A DNA stretch of 64,000 nucleotides, from assembly GCA_017609985.1 (NCBI GenBank), contig JAFCCW010000010.1, positions 1 to 64,000 of the forward strand, given 5' to 3'. The position numbers and the translations under genes were made by a program. Every line of letters begins with the position of its first letter. Position 1 is the first letter of the stretch. The notes under the pieces were generated by a model. It was given only the letters and a program-made list of their open reading frames with translations, had not been told where the DNA came from and ran no database searches. Shown one piece after another: positions 9,776-19,638 of the stretch. The DNA is from Candidatus Iainarchaeum sp. Its GTDB lineage: Archaea > Iainarchaeota > Iainarchaeia > Iainarchaeales > JAFCCW01.

Positions 9776-11323
9776 TTAAAAAGGAATTGTCTTTCTTGCG
9801 CTGAAACTTATTGCGCGGTGTTTTTTAGATATCTCGGGAATTGGAAAAGTAGAGTTTTTTGAAAATTCACGAGCTAACTTCAATGGTTCCTCTGATTTAA
9901 CAAAAGCGCTGTTTCCCTGACAGCAAATGAATCTTTCTCTTCTGTTTCCACTTATTTTTCTAAATTCGTCTATTGTGGAGCTTTTTATTGCATTTATTCC
10001 TTTTGCTATTTCTGAGTGAAAGAAAGAGCTTTTTGGATTTTGAAGTTGTCTGAATAGTTCATTTCTTACAAGGCAGGAATTTTTTTCAAGGCTTTGCATG
10101 AAAATCATTTCACTGGTTTTAGAAGAAACACTTTCTCCAATAATGCCGTGTTTTTCAAAAGCCTTGCTTTTTTGTTTTTCAATATTTTTTGAAGCAAAAA
10201 CAGTTGCTGATGAAAGAGAATCCAACTGGCTTGAAATAAAAGACTCTTTGTTTTTGCAGGTCCAGGCAAGACAAGAATTTCCAGTTATTTTTCCTATTCT
10301 TGTTTTTTCAAGTTCTTGAGCATCCCTAATTGGAACAAAGGCTGTTTCCTGTCGTGAAAAAGGGCCTACTGGAATTGTCTGCAGAAAGAATTCATCCATA
10401 TATTTTATTCTTTTTTCTTTCAGTTCCCTGCTTTTGTGAAATTCTTCTGAAAAAGAGGGAAGGGTTGACTCAAAATAAACTGCGTCCTGCAAAAAGCTCA
10501 CTTCAACTATGGAAGAGGGCAAAACATTGGGGCTGAAAGGACTAACAGGCTTGCAGCAATCGCAATTCAAAGAGTCAACCCCTAAATTAAAAAAAGCAAA
10601 TCCAAGCATTGAACTCCAGACCTTGGAAAAATCAAATTCGACTACATCTGAAAAAACACCGTTAAGATTTGAAACAGGTTCGTAAAAAGAATTGTTTTCT
10701 TTTTCAGGTTTTGGAAAACCAGCTTTGAAAAAAGCATTTTCGAGAGCAATTTCTCCAATTGATATTGAAAGATGATTAACCTGTTCTGCTGGAATTTTTA
10801 AGAGATTTGAGAGCACTATACTGTCAGCTAACCCAATTGCCTTTTGTCTGTCTTGTTCAGCTAAAAGCTCTATTGTTGAATCAAGCGACTCTGCAGTAAA
10901 TCTTGTTTTTGAAGTTGGAACTCGCAGGGGGAGTTTTTCAGGAAGATTGTCTGAAAATCTAAAACAGTCAAAATAACTCCAATTTTTTTCAATTAAAAAC
11001 TGTCTCTCTGGTTCAAGATGAGATATTCCGATTTTGAAAGAAGAATGAATAGCGTTTCTTATTTTCTTGAGATCAGAGTAAGTTGAAGCACTTATTTTAA
11101 TGCTGTTTTTTAAATTTTCAAACTTGCTTTTTTGAGGGTCAAGAGTGAAGAGAAGCTCCCGGATTAACTCTCCAGCTCTGTCCTCTTTTGGTGCAAGAAG
11201 TGAGGGAAAGAAGGTAAAGCGTTCGTTTCTCTTGGTTTCTTCTGAAGAGAATTCTGCAGCAATGCATTTTTTTTCTTCAAGATATCTCACTTCAGTGAGA
11301 AACCAGTGGGTGTCGGGAGACAT
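9776..11323 (-). CDS. Degenerate, probably inactivated family-B DNA polymerase homolog
   Basis: LEPERQFLIEKNW (PolB N-domain-like); LSNLLKIPAEQVNHLSISIGEIALENAFFKAGFPKP resembles the PolB segment after Exo III; YEPVSNLNGVFSDVVEFDFSKVWSSMLGFAFFNLGVDSLNCDCC resembles motif A with SLYPS degraded; no KxxxNSxYG or YGDTDS. Confidence 0.7.
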   Translation of the reverse strand: MSPDTHWFLTEVRYLEEKKCIAAEFSSEETKRNERFTFFPSLLAPKEDRAGELIRELLFTLDPQKSKFENLKNSIKISASTYSDLKKIRNAIHSSFKIGISHLEPERQFLIEKNWSYFDCFRFSDNLPEKLPLRVPTSKTRFTAESLDSTIELLAEQDRQKAIGLADSIVLSNLLKIPAEQVNHLSISIGEIALENAFFKAGFPKPEKENNSFYEPVSNLNGVFSDVVEFDFSKVWSSMLGFAFFNLGVDSLNCDCCKPVSPFSPNVLPSSIVEVSFLQDAVYFESTLPSFSEEFHKSRELKEKRIKYMDEFFLQTIPVGPFSRQETAFVPIRDAQELEKTRIGKITGNSCLAWTCKNKESFISSQLDSLSSATVFASKNIEKQKSKAFEKHGIIGESVSSKTSEMIFMQSLEKNSCLVRNELFRQLQNPKSSFFHSEIAKGINAIKSSTIDEFRKISGNRRERFICCQGNSAFVKSEEPLKLAREFSKNSTFPIPEISKKHRAISFSARKTIPF

Positions 11324-11378
11324 TATGTAAAAGAATGCGTTTCAGTAGCTTTTAAAGAAAACGAAGCTCACGCAGGAT

Positions 11379-11389
11379 TTCCGGTGAAC
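11379..11389 (-). promoter_or_regulatory. GTTCACCGGAA element upstream of the PolB-like gene, with degenerate copy GTTCACTGGAA at 11406-11416
   Basis: Exact 11-mer; TATA-like CTTTTAAAG about 22 nt downstream on the minus strand. Confidence 0.65.
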
Positions 11390-11418
11390 TTGAAAGGATG
11401 GAAAATTCCAGTGAACTT

Positions 11419-12951
11419 TCAGAGAAACTCTTTTGCTTCCTCTTCATTTTGCTTTTTGCTTTCTTCAAATCTTCGTCCTGCGTCTTCAAGGCTTACTTCA
11501 TGCTTTGAATCCTGGCTTTTTTTCTCTCTTACTTTGAAGAACACTGGAAAGGAAACAGCTTCTCCCACGATTAGGGCTTCTCCAACTCGGAGAGAGGTAA
11601 TCATGTCAAGACTTCTCCTATCCAGAGCTTCAGCGCTTTTAGCAACATGGTCAAGATCGTAAGGATTTGTAATTCTGAGAATAATCTTTGTATTGCACTG
11701 GCTGAGAGCAGTTGTGTCAAGCTGTATAGGTCTTTGAGAAACAAGGCAGAGGCTTGCTCCAAATTTTCTTCCCTCTCTAGCAATCGTTCTCATGATTCCT
11801 TTTGCAATAGCAGTATCTTTTCCAGCGCGCTCTGGAATAAACTGGTGTGCTTCCTCTAAGACAAGGAGGAAAGGGGGAAGCAGCTTTTTTCTTCTATCAT
11901 AGAAAAGCCTCTGGGCAAAATAGCTTACAATAATCTGCTTTTTCTTGACATTAATTATATTGCTCAAGTCAATGATTGTGAGTTTGCCTGGCTCCACAAG
12001 GTCAGAAATGCTTGGACTATCCGCTTTTGAGAAAAGCTTTAATTCTTCGAGATGAGAAATCCAGCCAAGAAGCGCAATTTTTGTGTTTTCCTTCATGTCC
12101 TTGTCTCCAGCAATAGCTGTCTGAACATCCTTCAAATCAAATGCTCCAAGGCCACGCCTCATCTCCACGTTAAGATTTGAAATAATTCTTCCCAAATCTC
12201 TTTTCTGGGCTGAAGAGAGGCCGGGAATGATTCCTGAAAGAATTCCAATGCTGAGCTTTGGAACCCCGATTTTCACTTTCTCTGCTTTCACAAGATTTGT
12301 TTTACTGGAAAAATCCTTTTTTCCTTGTTCAGCAGGCTCTGCAAAGCTGGAGTATTCACCGTGCGGGTCAAGCACAACTGTCGCAATTCTTCCCTGCTCC
12401 TGATTTCTCTCTAAAAGCTCTTCAAAGAGAACAGACATCAAGTAACTTTTACCTCCACCGGAAAGAGCCAAAACAGCAAGATGTTTCTTCAAAAGAGAGC
12501 TTAAATTCAGCTTAACATCAAGATCGTGGTATTCAACTTTTCCAAGTTCCAATCCGGTTTCAAGGTCAAAGCCGAGGAACTGTTCCAAGTGCTTGTTGTC
12601 AGCAATCTTTACCTTTGTTCCAGGGGACGGGGGAAAAGAAGGACGCTTTACAAGTTTTTTGGAAAAAACACCAAGAGGTCTTGTCTTTGCAATTAAAAAT
12701 TCCCATTCTTCTGTTGGAAACTGTTCAAATAATTTTTTTCCCTGGCTCTCAAATTCTTTGACTGATTCAGCGCGCTCAAAATATCTGTTTGTTTTAACAA
12801 CATCGTTGACAAGGCAAATCATTGTTCCCTCAGAATAGTCAAGCTCTACAAACATTCCCCTGTGAATCACGCCGGATGTCACAACAAAGTCAACACTGCT
12901 GGGAGAAGGAGATTCAAGCCCTGAAATAACTGTTCCTATTTCTTCATTCAT
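11419..12951 (-). CDS. herA: HerA hexameric ATPase/helicase
   Basis: HerA N-domain, Walker A LSGGGKSYL, VVLDPHGEY, LLVLEEAHQFIPE, SQRPIQLD. Confidence 0.93.
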   Translation of the reverse strand: MNEEIGTVISGLESPSPSSVDFVVTSGVIHRGMFVELDYSEGTMICLVNDVVKTNRYFERAESVKEFESQGKKLFEQFPTEEWEFLIAKTRPLGVFSKKLVKRPSFPPSPGTKVKIADNKHLEQFLGFDLETGLELGKVEYHDLDVKLNLSSLLKKHLAVLALSGGGKSYLMSVLFEELLERNQEQGRIATVVLDPHGEYSSFAEPAEQGKKDFSSKTNLVKAEKVKIGVPKLSIGILSGIIPGLSSAQKRDLGRIISNLNVEMRRGLGAFDLKDVQTAIAGDKDMKENTKIALLGWISHLEELKLFSKADSPSISDLVEPGKLTIIDLSNIINVKKKQIIVSYFAQRLFYDRRKKLLPPFLLVLEEAHQFIPERAGKDTAIAKGIMRTIAREGRKFGASLCLVSQRPIQLDTTALSQCNTKIILRITNPYDLDHVAKSAEALDRRSLDMITSLRVGEALIVGEAVSFPVFFKVREKKSQDSKHEVSLEDAGRRFEESKKQNEEEAKEFL

Positions 12952-13148
12952 TTCTTTTCACCAAGTTTTTTTCTGAACTTATTAATTGTTTTATCATCAG
13001 CCTCTAAAATATATCCCTCAAAACCGCATTCTTCACAATAATAGTTGTTGAAGAAAGCACTTGAAACCTTCCAAGGAGTAATTGGAATCTTTATTCTCTG
13101 CGAACCGCATCTCGGGCAAAATTTTGCAAGCTTTTCTTCTTTTTCCAT
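12948..13148 (-). CDS. Small Zn-finger protein between nurA and herA
   Basis: MEKEEKLAKFCPRCGSQRIKIPITPW...YYCEECGFEGYILEADD; two CxxC; 4-bp overlap with herA start. Confidence 0.82.
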   Translation of the reverse strand: MEKEEKLAKFCPRCGSQRIKIPITPWKVSSAFFNNYYCEECGFEGYILEADDKTINKFRKKLGEKK

Positions 13149-13158
13149 TTTATTGCCT

Positions 13159-14256
13159 CTAAAACGGGCGAGAATCACGCCTCATTCTGACATTAAATTG
13201 TCTTCCAAGCCTGTCAAGAATTTTTTCATACATTATGTTAATTTCATCAGGCCTTAGCCTTGCCCTGAGGTCTGCTTCAATCAAAACAGTTGGATAAGCA
13301 TACTCGCGGTGCATTGAGCTTAACGAGTAAGTAATTGAAGCAATCTTGTCAGCTTTTTTTTCAACATCCTTTGCATCTGCAAGAAATTCAATACGCAATG
13401 GTCTGTCATATTTTGCAGGCTTCAGATAAACAGCATGAACCATTGAAGCCCATTTTTCACTGAAATCGGACAGAATAGGGTGGTCTTTTGCTGTTGGAGA
13501 ATACTTGAAGGCAATGCTTCTCTCCCCCTGTTCCAGCAGATAGTCAAGCAAAACAGAGTCATAGCAGTTGTCCAATGCACTGCCATCAAACTCTTGTTCC
13601 TTTGAAAGCACCTGCTCCTGCAAAATTGTCCTGAATCTTGAACCGCGAGAATCCTCAATACAGGAAACAATAGTGCTCTTGTTTTCCTCTGCGGAGGTGT
13701 AAAGTGCTTCAAAAGAAGCAATAAGCTTTTTGTAAAAATCTGCGACAGCAGAATCACTTCTTGGCTTGTCCATATACTGTGGAATAATGCTGCCGTCCAA
13801 AAACATGTAATTTGGCTTAAATTTTTCAATAGTCTCTCTTGCAGTGTCTATTTCTTCAATAAGGCGCCTCATTGACTTGGAAACCTCAAACTCGTCATTG
13901 TCAAGAGCAGAATTACTCAAATACGGTCTTGGAAAAGAGAACACGCGCGGATAATAATCAGCTTTTTCAAGCTTTCCCTGTTTGTAAGAAAAAACAGCAG
14001 AAACAGTTTTGATAAGAATGATGTCAAGGGAAAACAAGCCCTTTCCAACAAAACCAGAGTCAACACCGGCAACTACTCCACTAACTTCTTGCGATTCAAG
14101 TTTTTTGACAAGATTTTCCTCAAGCAGTTCAGGAGAAGCGTAACCTGACAGGCTTTTTGTTTTAAGCGGAGAAAGCTTTTTTGCAAAATCTCGTCTTCCA
14201 GACTCTGCTCTGGCAATTGTTTCCACTGCATCGCTGATAACAGAATTAAACGACAT
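13159..14256 (-). CDS. nurA: NurA 5'-3' nuclease
   Basis: VSGVVAGVDSGFVGKGLFSLDIILIKTV; MFLDGSIIPQY; operon with herA. Confidence 0.88.
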   Translation of the reverse strand: MSFNSVISDAVETIARAESGRRDFAKKLSPLKTKSLSGYASPELLEENLVKKLESQEVSGVVAGVDSGFVGKGLFSLDIILIKTVSAVFSYKQGKLEKADYYPRVFSFPRPYLSNSALDNDEFEVSKSMRRLIEEIDTARETIEKFKPNYMFLDGSIIPQYMDKPRSDSAVADFYKKLIASFEALYTSAEENKSTIVSCIEDSRGSRFRTILQEQVLSKEQEFDGSALDNCYDSVLLDYLLEQGERSIAFKYSPTAKDHPILSDFSEKWASMVHAVYLKPAKYDRPLRIEFLADAKDVEKKADKIASITYSLSSMHREYAYPTVLIEADLRARLRPDEINIMYEKILDRLGRQFNVRMRRDSRPF

Positions 14257-14304
14257 GAAAAAACATTGTTTGGATGTTTATAAAAAAGCTTTCAGGCTCC
14301 GGCA

Positions 14305-14315
14305 TTCCGGTGAAC
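14305..14315 (-). promoter_or_regulatory. GTTCACCGGAA element upstream of nurA
   Basis: Exact 11-mer; TTTTTTATAAA box about 18 nt downstream, then nurA ATG. Confidence 0.65.
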
Positions 14316-14352
14316 AGGAAAAGAATAAATTGCCTGAAAACATTCTTTTTTA

Positions 14353-15138
14353 GTGGCTAAGAAAAAAGTAATCGCAATAGTTCCTGTATTCAATGAAGCA
14401 AGGGAAAGAAATTATCCCCTGGTTTTGAGAGCATTAACCAAGGCAAAAAAAGAAAGAATAATAGATGGTTTTGTTGTTGTCAATGATGGGAGTACTGACA
14501 GGAGCGAAAGAATTGCGAGAAAGCACAAAGCAGAAGTTATTGGATATCCTGACAACCGGGGAAAGGGTTCTGCAGTTTTAATAGGGTTGGAGCATGCGAA
14601 GAAAGCCGGAGCAGACATTGCAGTTTTGCTTGACGCTGATTTAGAAAATTTATGTTCTGCACATATTCAACAGCTTGTTGAACCAGTTGCAACAGGCAAA
14701 ACAGTTATGGCGGTTGGAAATCCAAGAGAAGCAGGAAAGTTTCCTTTAGATATTACTAATTCAGGTGAACGCGCTCTTGACTTGTCCGACAAATACTTTG
14801 GGGGCTGGATTGAAAGAAAGCAATGGAGTGATTTTTTACAGACCAGCAGGTTTGGAGTTGAACTTGCTCTAAACTATTTTGCAGAGCAAATGACTCGCAA
14901 AAATTATGCGCAAAGACACAGATTAATCAATTTTTCTCCCCCTTTGAATTCTGCATTACCTTATAGAAAGTCTCGTAATGCTGATGATATTCAATTTCGT
15001 GAAATTGACCGAGCCAAGGACTTTATTTCGGCAAGGATTGAAAAAGTAAAAGCTTGGAAACATAAACAAGCAAAGAAGAGACACGAGGCAAGACTGAAGG
15101 AATACGAAGCAAGAGCCGGAAAGGGACATATTAAATAA
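14353..15138 (+). CDS. Family 2-like glycosyltransferase
   Basis: IAIVPVFNEA, VVVNDGSTDRS, NRGKGSAVLIGLEHA, LLDADLENL; GTG start. Confidence 0.85.
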   Translation: MAKKKVIAIVPVFNEARERNYPLVLRALTKAKKERIIDGFVVVNDGSTDRSERIARKHKAEVIGYPDNRGKGSAVLIGLEHAKKAGADIAVLLDADLENLCSAHIQQLVEPVATGKTVMAVGNPREAGKFPLDITNSGERALDLSDKYFGGWIERKQWSDFLQTSRFGVELALNYFAEQMTRKNYAQRHRLINFSPPLNSALPYRKSRNADDIQFREIDRAKDFISARIEKVKAWKHKQAKKRHEARLKEYEARAGKGHIK

Positions 15139-15250
15139 TCTGATAACTTAACAACCTAATCTGCAAATTCTTTAATAAAATTCTTTCAAATCTCAATACA
15201 AAAACCTTAAATTCCAGTTAAGCACTCAGTTTTAAAGGAGGGGATGTTTT

Positions 15251-15460
15251 GTGATAAAATCTGAAATACTGAACAGTGTTTTGATTGTAGCAGGTTTGGG
15301 AATAGCTGTGATTTCAACAGGAATTACTGGTGTTCAAACAGCAGCATTTGCTGGTCCAGCAGAGCTTGGAAGTTTTGCAGGATTTAATGCTGTCGGGGTT
15401 GCTGCAGGAATAGTTGTTCTGTTGATTGGTCTTGTTTTGGCTGCCGGGAATGAGAAATAA
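15251..15460 (+). CDS. Small membrane protein
   Basis: 69 aa, two hydrophobic segments, GTG start after AAAGGAGGGG. Confidence 0.7.
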   Translation: MIKSEILNSVLIVAGLGIAVISTGITGVQTAAFAGPAELGSFAGFNAVGVAAGIVVLLIGLVLAAGNEK

Positions 15461-15490
15461 GTTTTTATAGTTTAAAGCTATTATTTTTCC

Positions 15491-16195
15491 ATGGTTGATT
15501 CGCTTTCAATAGAGCTTGTTTTAAGCCAACTTCAGGCAGATTTTTTGCCAATGGCAATTTACGCATTAGCAATTGTTTTGTACGGAATAATTGTCTGGAA
15601 TTTTTACAGCAGTCTTGGAAGACGAGATATATTTCACGCAGAACACGAGCATGGCATTGGCTGGGTTGTAAAACTAAGAAACAGTGTGAGAAGTGTTTCA
15701 CTATTTCTTGATTACTTAATTGTTTTTCCTTTAATCAGCGTAATCTGGTTCTGCATTCTTTCTTTGTTCATGATATTGTTTTCAAGCACAACCAATATTC
15801 AGGAAAAAATGATTATATCTGTTGCATTAATTTTTGCAACAAGAATCGCTGCTTACTATAATGAAGATCTTGCAAAAGATCTTGCAAAGATTATTCCCTT
15901 TGGTCTCTTAGGCGTTTATCTTGCAGACCCGAAGTTTTTCTCGCTTGATTTAGCAATAAACCAGTTCATGCAGATTCAAAATGTTGAAGTTCTTTCAAAA
16001 ATATCTGTTTCCATTGCCCTTATTATAATGTTGGAATGGGGTCTGAGGCTTCTTTACAAGCTAAAGGTTCTTGCTCTTGGAGAAGCAGAGGATGGAGACG
16101 AAGTTGAAGTTGAAGAAGTAATTGAAGAAAAAATAGAGGAAAAAGTAGAAGAAAAGCTTAATCAAAAAGTAAAACAAATAGAAAAAACAAAATAA
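15491..16195 (+). CDS. Multi-pass membrane protein with acidic C-terminal tail
   Basis: 234 aa, several TM segments. Confidence 0.82.
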   Translation: MVDSLSIELVLSQLQADFLPMAIYALAIVLYGIIVWNFYSSLGRRDIFHAEHEHGIGWVVKLRNSVRSVSLFLDYLIVFPLISVIWFCILSLFMILFSSTTNIQEKMIISVALIFATRIAAYYNEDLAKDLAKIIPFGLLGVYLADPKFFSLDLAINQFMQIQNVEVLSKISVSIALIIMLEWGLRLLYKLKVLALGEAEDGDEVEVEEVIEEKIEEKVEEKLNQKVKQIEKTK

Positions 16196-16220
16196 TTCTT
16201 CTTTTTTTGGAGTAGTTTTT

Positions 16221-17132
16221 ATGAGAAAAGGATATTTGATAGTGTTATTGCTGGCAGTGCTCTGGTCGTTTCCACCAATTATCATAACTGTGCTTGGAGG
16301 CTATTTTGATGCTTTTTCTCAAAACTTTTACAGGTTTTTTTCAGCAGCAGTATTTCTCATAATTATTTCCTATTTGCACAAAAAAGACGAATTTATTGCT
16401 ACTCTTAGAAATCTTCGTCAGTTTATTCTCCCATTTTCTCTGATATCCCTTTTTCAAACACTGTTTGTTATTGGAATTTATCTGACTAGTCCCGCAATAA
16501 CTGCCTTTGTTTCAAAGCTTGACGTAGTGTTTGTTGTTATTTTTGCATATTTTATGTTCAAGGATGAGAGAATGATTATAATGCACAAAGAATTTCTTGT
16601 TCCCGCATTACTTGCCTTTGTTGGAGTAATAGGAGTTGTGCTTGGAAAAGGAGGGGAAATAGGCATTACTTCCGGCGCGCTGATTATTGTGTTTGCAGCA
16701 ATGCTTTGGGGGCTTTACATAAATACAGTAAAAAAAGCAGTTTCTCACATAAATCCATTAATAGCTGTCACTTTCATCTATTCACTTTCAACAATCGTCT
16801 TGCTGGGAATAGCTCTTGTTTTTGGAAAAATGGAAAGCATTCTATCAGCTCCTGTTGAAATAAACCTGCTGTTGATTATTTCAGGAATTCTGTTTGTAGG
16901 AATAGCAAATGCAATGAACTATTTTGTAATAAAGGATATTGGGGCTTCCCTTACTGCAAACTTTCTTTTAATAACTCCTTTTCTTACTGCTCTTTTTTCA
17001 AATATTATTCTCGGAGAAGAAATAACAATTGTCCAGCTTTTCTTTGGACTGATTTTGTTAACTGGTCTTGGATTGCTTGCAAAATACAGAAAGCTATTTG
17101 AAGAACATATTGTTACGCATTCTTCCAAATAA
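16221..17132 (+). CDS. EamA/DMT-family transporter
   Basis: 303 aa, about 10 TM with duplicated EamA-like halves. Confidence 0.85.
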   Translation: MRKGYLIVLLLAVLWSFPPIIITVLGGYFDAFSQNFYRFFSAAVFLIIISYLHKKDEFIATLRNLRQFILPFSLISLFQTLFVIGIYLTSPAITAFVSKLDVVFVVIFAYFMFKDERMIIMHKEFLVPALLAFVGVIGVVLGKGGEIGITSGALIIVFAAMLWGLYINTVKKAVSHINPLIAVTFIYSLSTIVLLGIALVFGKMESILSAPVEINLLLIISGILFVGIANAMNYFVIKDIGASLTANFLLITPFLTALFSNIILGEEITIVQLFFGLILLTGLGLLAKYRKLFEEHIVTHSSK

Positions 17133-17209
17133 TTAATTAGCCTGGTTTCTTTTCCTTATTTTGCTTCTTTTTTTCTTTTCTGTATTTTCTTTCTCTTTTT
17201 TTATTTTCC

Positions 17210-17692
17210 TTATTTTTCTTCTTTGTCTTCCACTTCTTCGCTTACTTCTTTAGGTTCACTTTCAGTTTTGCTTTCTTCTGCTGTTTCTTCTGTTGCAAAA
17301 TCAAATTCTTCTCCTTGAACAAGCATTTTGAAAGCATTGTTGACAAAGCCAAATATTACAAAAGAGTAAATAGTCAGTCCAATAAGCTCAAACCAAATCG
17401 TCCCGAATAAAGGGAGGAGTGCTGCAATAACCACTAAAAGGAGAGCACTTTCTTTTGAAATCATTAATTCAATTCCTGTGAGGATTAGCCAGATAACTAC
17501 AAACAGCTGAGCATAGTAAAAATCAATAGAGCCGGTTATTAAAAAAAATCCAGCCACAATCAAGATTATTTTCAGTTTTTCTACTCCGCCTGATTTGAAG
17601 AAAAAAATAGCTATTGCAATCCAGATTATGAGAGTTAAAACAGCAGAATAATATTCAAGAGCAAGCTCAAGCATTAAATATTTTTTGAGCAA
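17210..17692 (-). CDS. Membrane protein
   Basis: 160 aa, multiple TM, acidic tail. Confidence 0.8.
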   Translation of the reverse strand: MLKKYLMLELALEYYSAVLTLIIWIAIAIFFFKSGGVEKLKIILIVAGFFLITGSIDFYYAQLFVVIWLILTGIELMISKESALLLVVIAALLPLFGTIWFELIGLTIYSFVIFGFVNNAFKMLVQGEEFDFATEETAEESKTESEPKEVSEEVEDKEEK

Positions 17693-17738
17693 AACATTTA
17701 TAATAAAGATAAAAGCCTATAATACTCTTGGTGTGGGA

Positions 17739-18572
17739 ATGACAATATCTTGTAAATATGTTTATTTTTCTCTGTTTCTTGTATTGCTGTTGGGTTTTTC
17801 ATTTTCTTCCCCAATAATAACTGGGTTTGATTTTCCCTCGGAAAAGCTTAATGTTGGAAAAGCAAAAATTGAAGTTTTTGCAGACAGCAAAAACGAAGTC
17901 AAAGAAAAAAATGAACAGAACAACAAAAAAATAACTGTTTTTGAGAGAATAGGCGGGCAATTTTGCTTGCTTGAAAAATGCGGAAACTGGGTTGATGATG
18001 ACTGGGATGGATTGATTGATGAGGGATGTCCCTGCAATGAAGGCGAAAAACAGGACTGTGGTTTTGAAATAGGTTCGTGTTCCAAAGGAGTTCAGGTTTG
18101 TTTTGAGGGTCTTTGGAGCGGAGACTGCATTGGAGCAGTACTTCCAAAAGAGGAAGTTTGCGATAACCTGACAGATGATGATTGTGATGGGCTAGTGGAT
18201 GAATGGTGTGGTTTAGGCAGAATTTACTCTTTTGATATTTTTGTAACAAAAGAAAATCTTCTTTTTGGAATGAAAGTTGTTCCTGATGATTCTGAGGGCG
18301 TGTTTGCAAAAATTAAGAACAAAAAAAACCAGGAAGACAGGAATGCGTCATCAACTCAGCTTTATCGAGAAAGACACGGAGACTTTGATTTAAGAAGTTT
18401 TGAAGGAGAAGGAGTTGAGGAAAACAGTGATTACAATCTTTCAGTTCAATCAGACGCAATCGAAGAAGGCAGAGCAGAGCATTCTTTCAGAACTTGGCTT
18501 GCTTCCTTTGCTGATAAATTCAAAAAGAAAAAAACACAAAAAGATAAAACTAGAATAAGTTCGTATACATAA
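17739..18572 (+). CDS. Secreted protein with MopE-like putative metal-binding repeats
   Basis: Signal peptide MTISCKYVYFSLFLVLLLGFSFS; GNWVDDDWDGLIDEGCPC and CDNLTDDDCDGLVDEWC. Confidence 0.82.
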   Translation: MTISCKYVYFSLFLVLLLGFSFSSPIITGFDFPSEKLNVGKAKIEVFADSKNEVKEKNEQNNKKITVFERIGGQFCLLEKCGNWVDDDWDGLIDEGCPCNEGEKQDCGFEIGSCSKGVQVCFEGLWSGDCIGAVLPKEEVCDNLTDDDCDGLVDEWCGLGRIYSFDIFVTKENLLFGMKVVPDDSEGVFAKIKNKKNQEDRNASSTQLYRERHGDFDLRSFEGEGVEENSDYNLSVQSDAIEEGRAEHSFRTWLASFADKFKKKKTQKDKTRISSYT

Positions 18573-19063
18573 CACCTTAGGAAACACATTCTTACTCAAA
18601 GAAAAAAACTATTTCTCTTTAAAAAATGCTTTTTTCGCCCTTATTTGCCCCCAAAACCCTACCCCTTGTGCATTAAAAGAAGAAAAAACAATTTTTGGTT
18701 TGAATTGCTTTGCTTTATTTCTTAAAAAGTTAGTAATGATAACAAAAATGGTGTTTATTATTTGATTTTTGTGTTTGTTTTTTTACTTGTTTATTTCTTG
18801 TGGTTGGGAATTTGCAAGTTAGTTGCTGTGCAAACAGAAGAAATAATCAAGGGTGTTGCTCTTTTGATATTGGTTTCTAGCGCAGGCGACTTGAAAAAAC
18901 ATGTTTTTGCAATCATTGCAAGGAAAGTCTGAGTTTTGATTCTTGTTTGTTGATTTGATTTGTTTTTTTGTTCTTGAGGGGATTGTTTTTATTGCAATAT
19001 TGTTCAAATTCGGTTCTAAACCCATAAAAAGTATAAGTATACATAATTATTTTAGTGTTTTTT

Positions 19064-19462
19064 TTATAATATCCTTGGTTTGAATGGTTTTTTTGGTGGT
19101 TCGCTCTTATGTTCTGCCTGACATCTGGCCAATCTTTCCACTTGATTTCTACCTTGTGTTTCAATCAAGTCAAGGTCGTGGCCTTTTGAAACACGATCTA
19201 ACACTAGTTCAAGAGCAGTTTCGAATGAATTTGGAACAAAAGAGTTTGGAGCAAGCCTGAAAAGAGTGTTTGCGACCCTGAAAACTCCTTTAATGTCAAT
19301 TTGACCATTCGGATTTGGAGCGGAGCCTTCAACTCTTATTATTTTTTGCCTTCTTTCAATCGCTCTTATCTTTGCAAGCTGTTCTTTTACATATTCAAGG
19401 TCAAGAGAGAATCTTTTTGCGATTCTTTCAGTAAAAGCTTTGTCAAAATCCATGTTTGCCAT
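19064..19462 (-). CDS. Hypothetical protein
   Basis: Start placed at MANMDFDKAFTERIAKRF to limit overlap with upstream Zn-ribbon ORF. Confidence 0.7.
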   Translation of the reverse strand: MANMDFDKAFTERIAKRFSLDLEYVKEQLAKIRAIERRQKIIRVEGSAPNPNGQIDIKGVFRVANTLFRLAPNSFVPNSFETALELVLDRVSKGHDLDLIETQGRNQVERLARCQAEHKSEPPKKPFKPRIL

Positions 19463-19481
19463 AAAAAAATATGGTTTTGTT

Positions 19482-19589
19482 CTATTTATTGTTTGCTCTT
19501 TCATGAACAAACCTGCATCTATTGCATCTGAATCTTGTTTCTGTTCCGGAAATGCGGGTGCTTCCGCAAGCAGGGCATTTTTTCACCAT
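19482..19589 (-). CDS. 35-aa Zn-ribbon microprotein
   Basis: Own reading: MVKKCPACGSTRISGTETRFRCNRCRFVHERANNK*; CPAC/CNRC. Confidence 0.6.
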   Translation of the reverse strand: MVKKCPACGSTRISGTETRFRCNRCRFVHERANNK

Positions 19590-19638
19590 ACAGTTTTTAA
19601 GGATGCTAATCATTAAAATAAATTACTAAGGTGCTTGA

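Noticed and set aside
18819-19164. Two overlapping minus ORFs (68 and 83 aa)
   Set aside because: Low-complexity, K/N-rich, overlap each other and the 3' end of a better gene.
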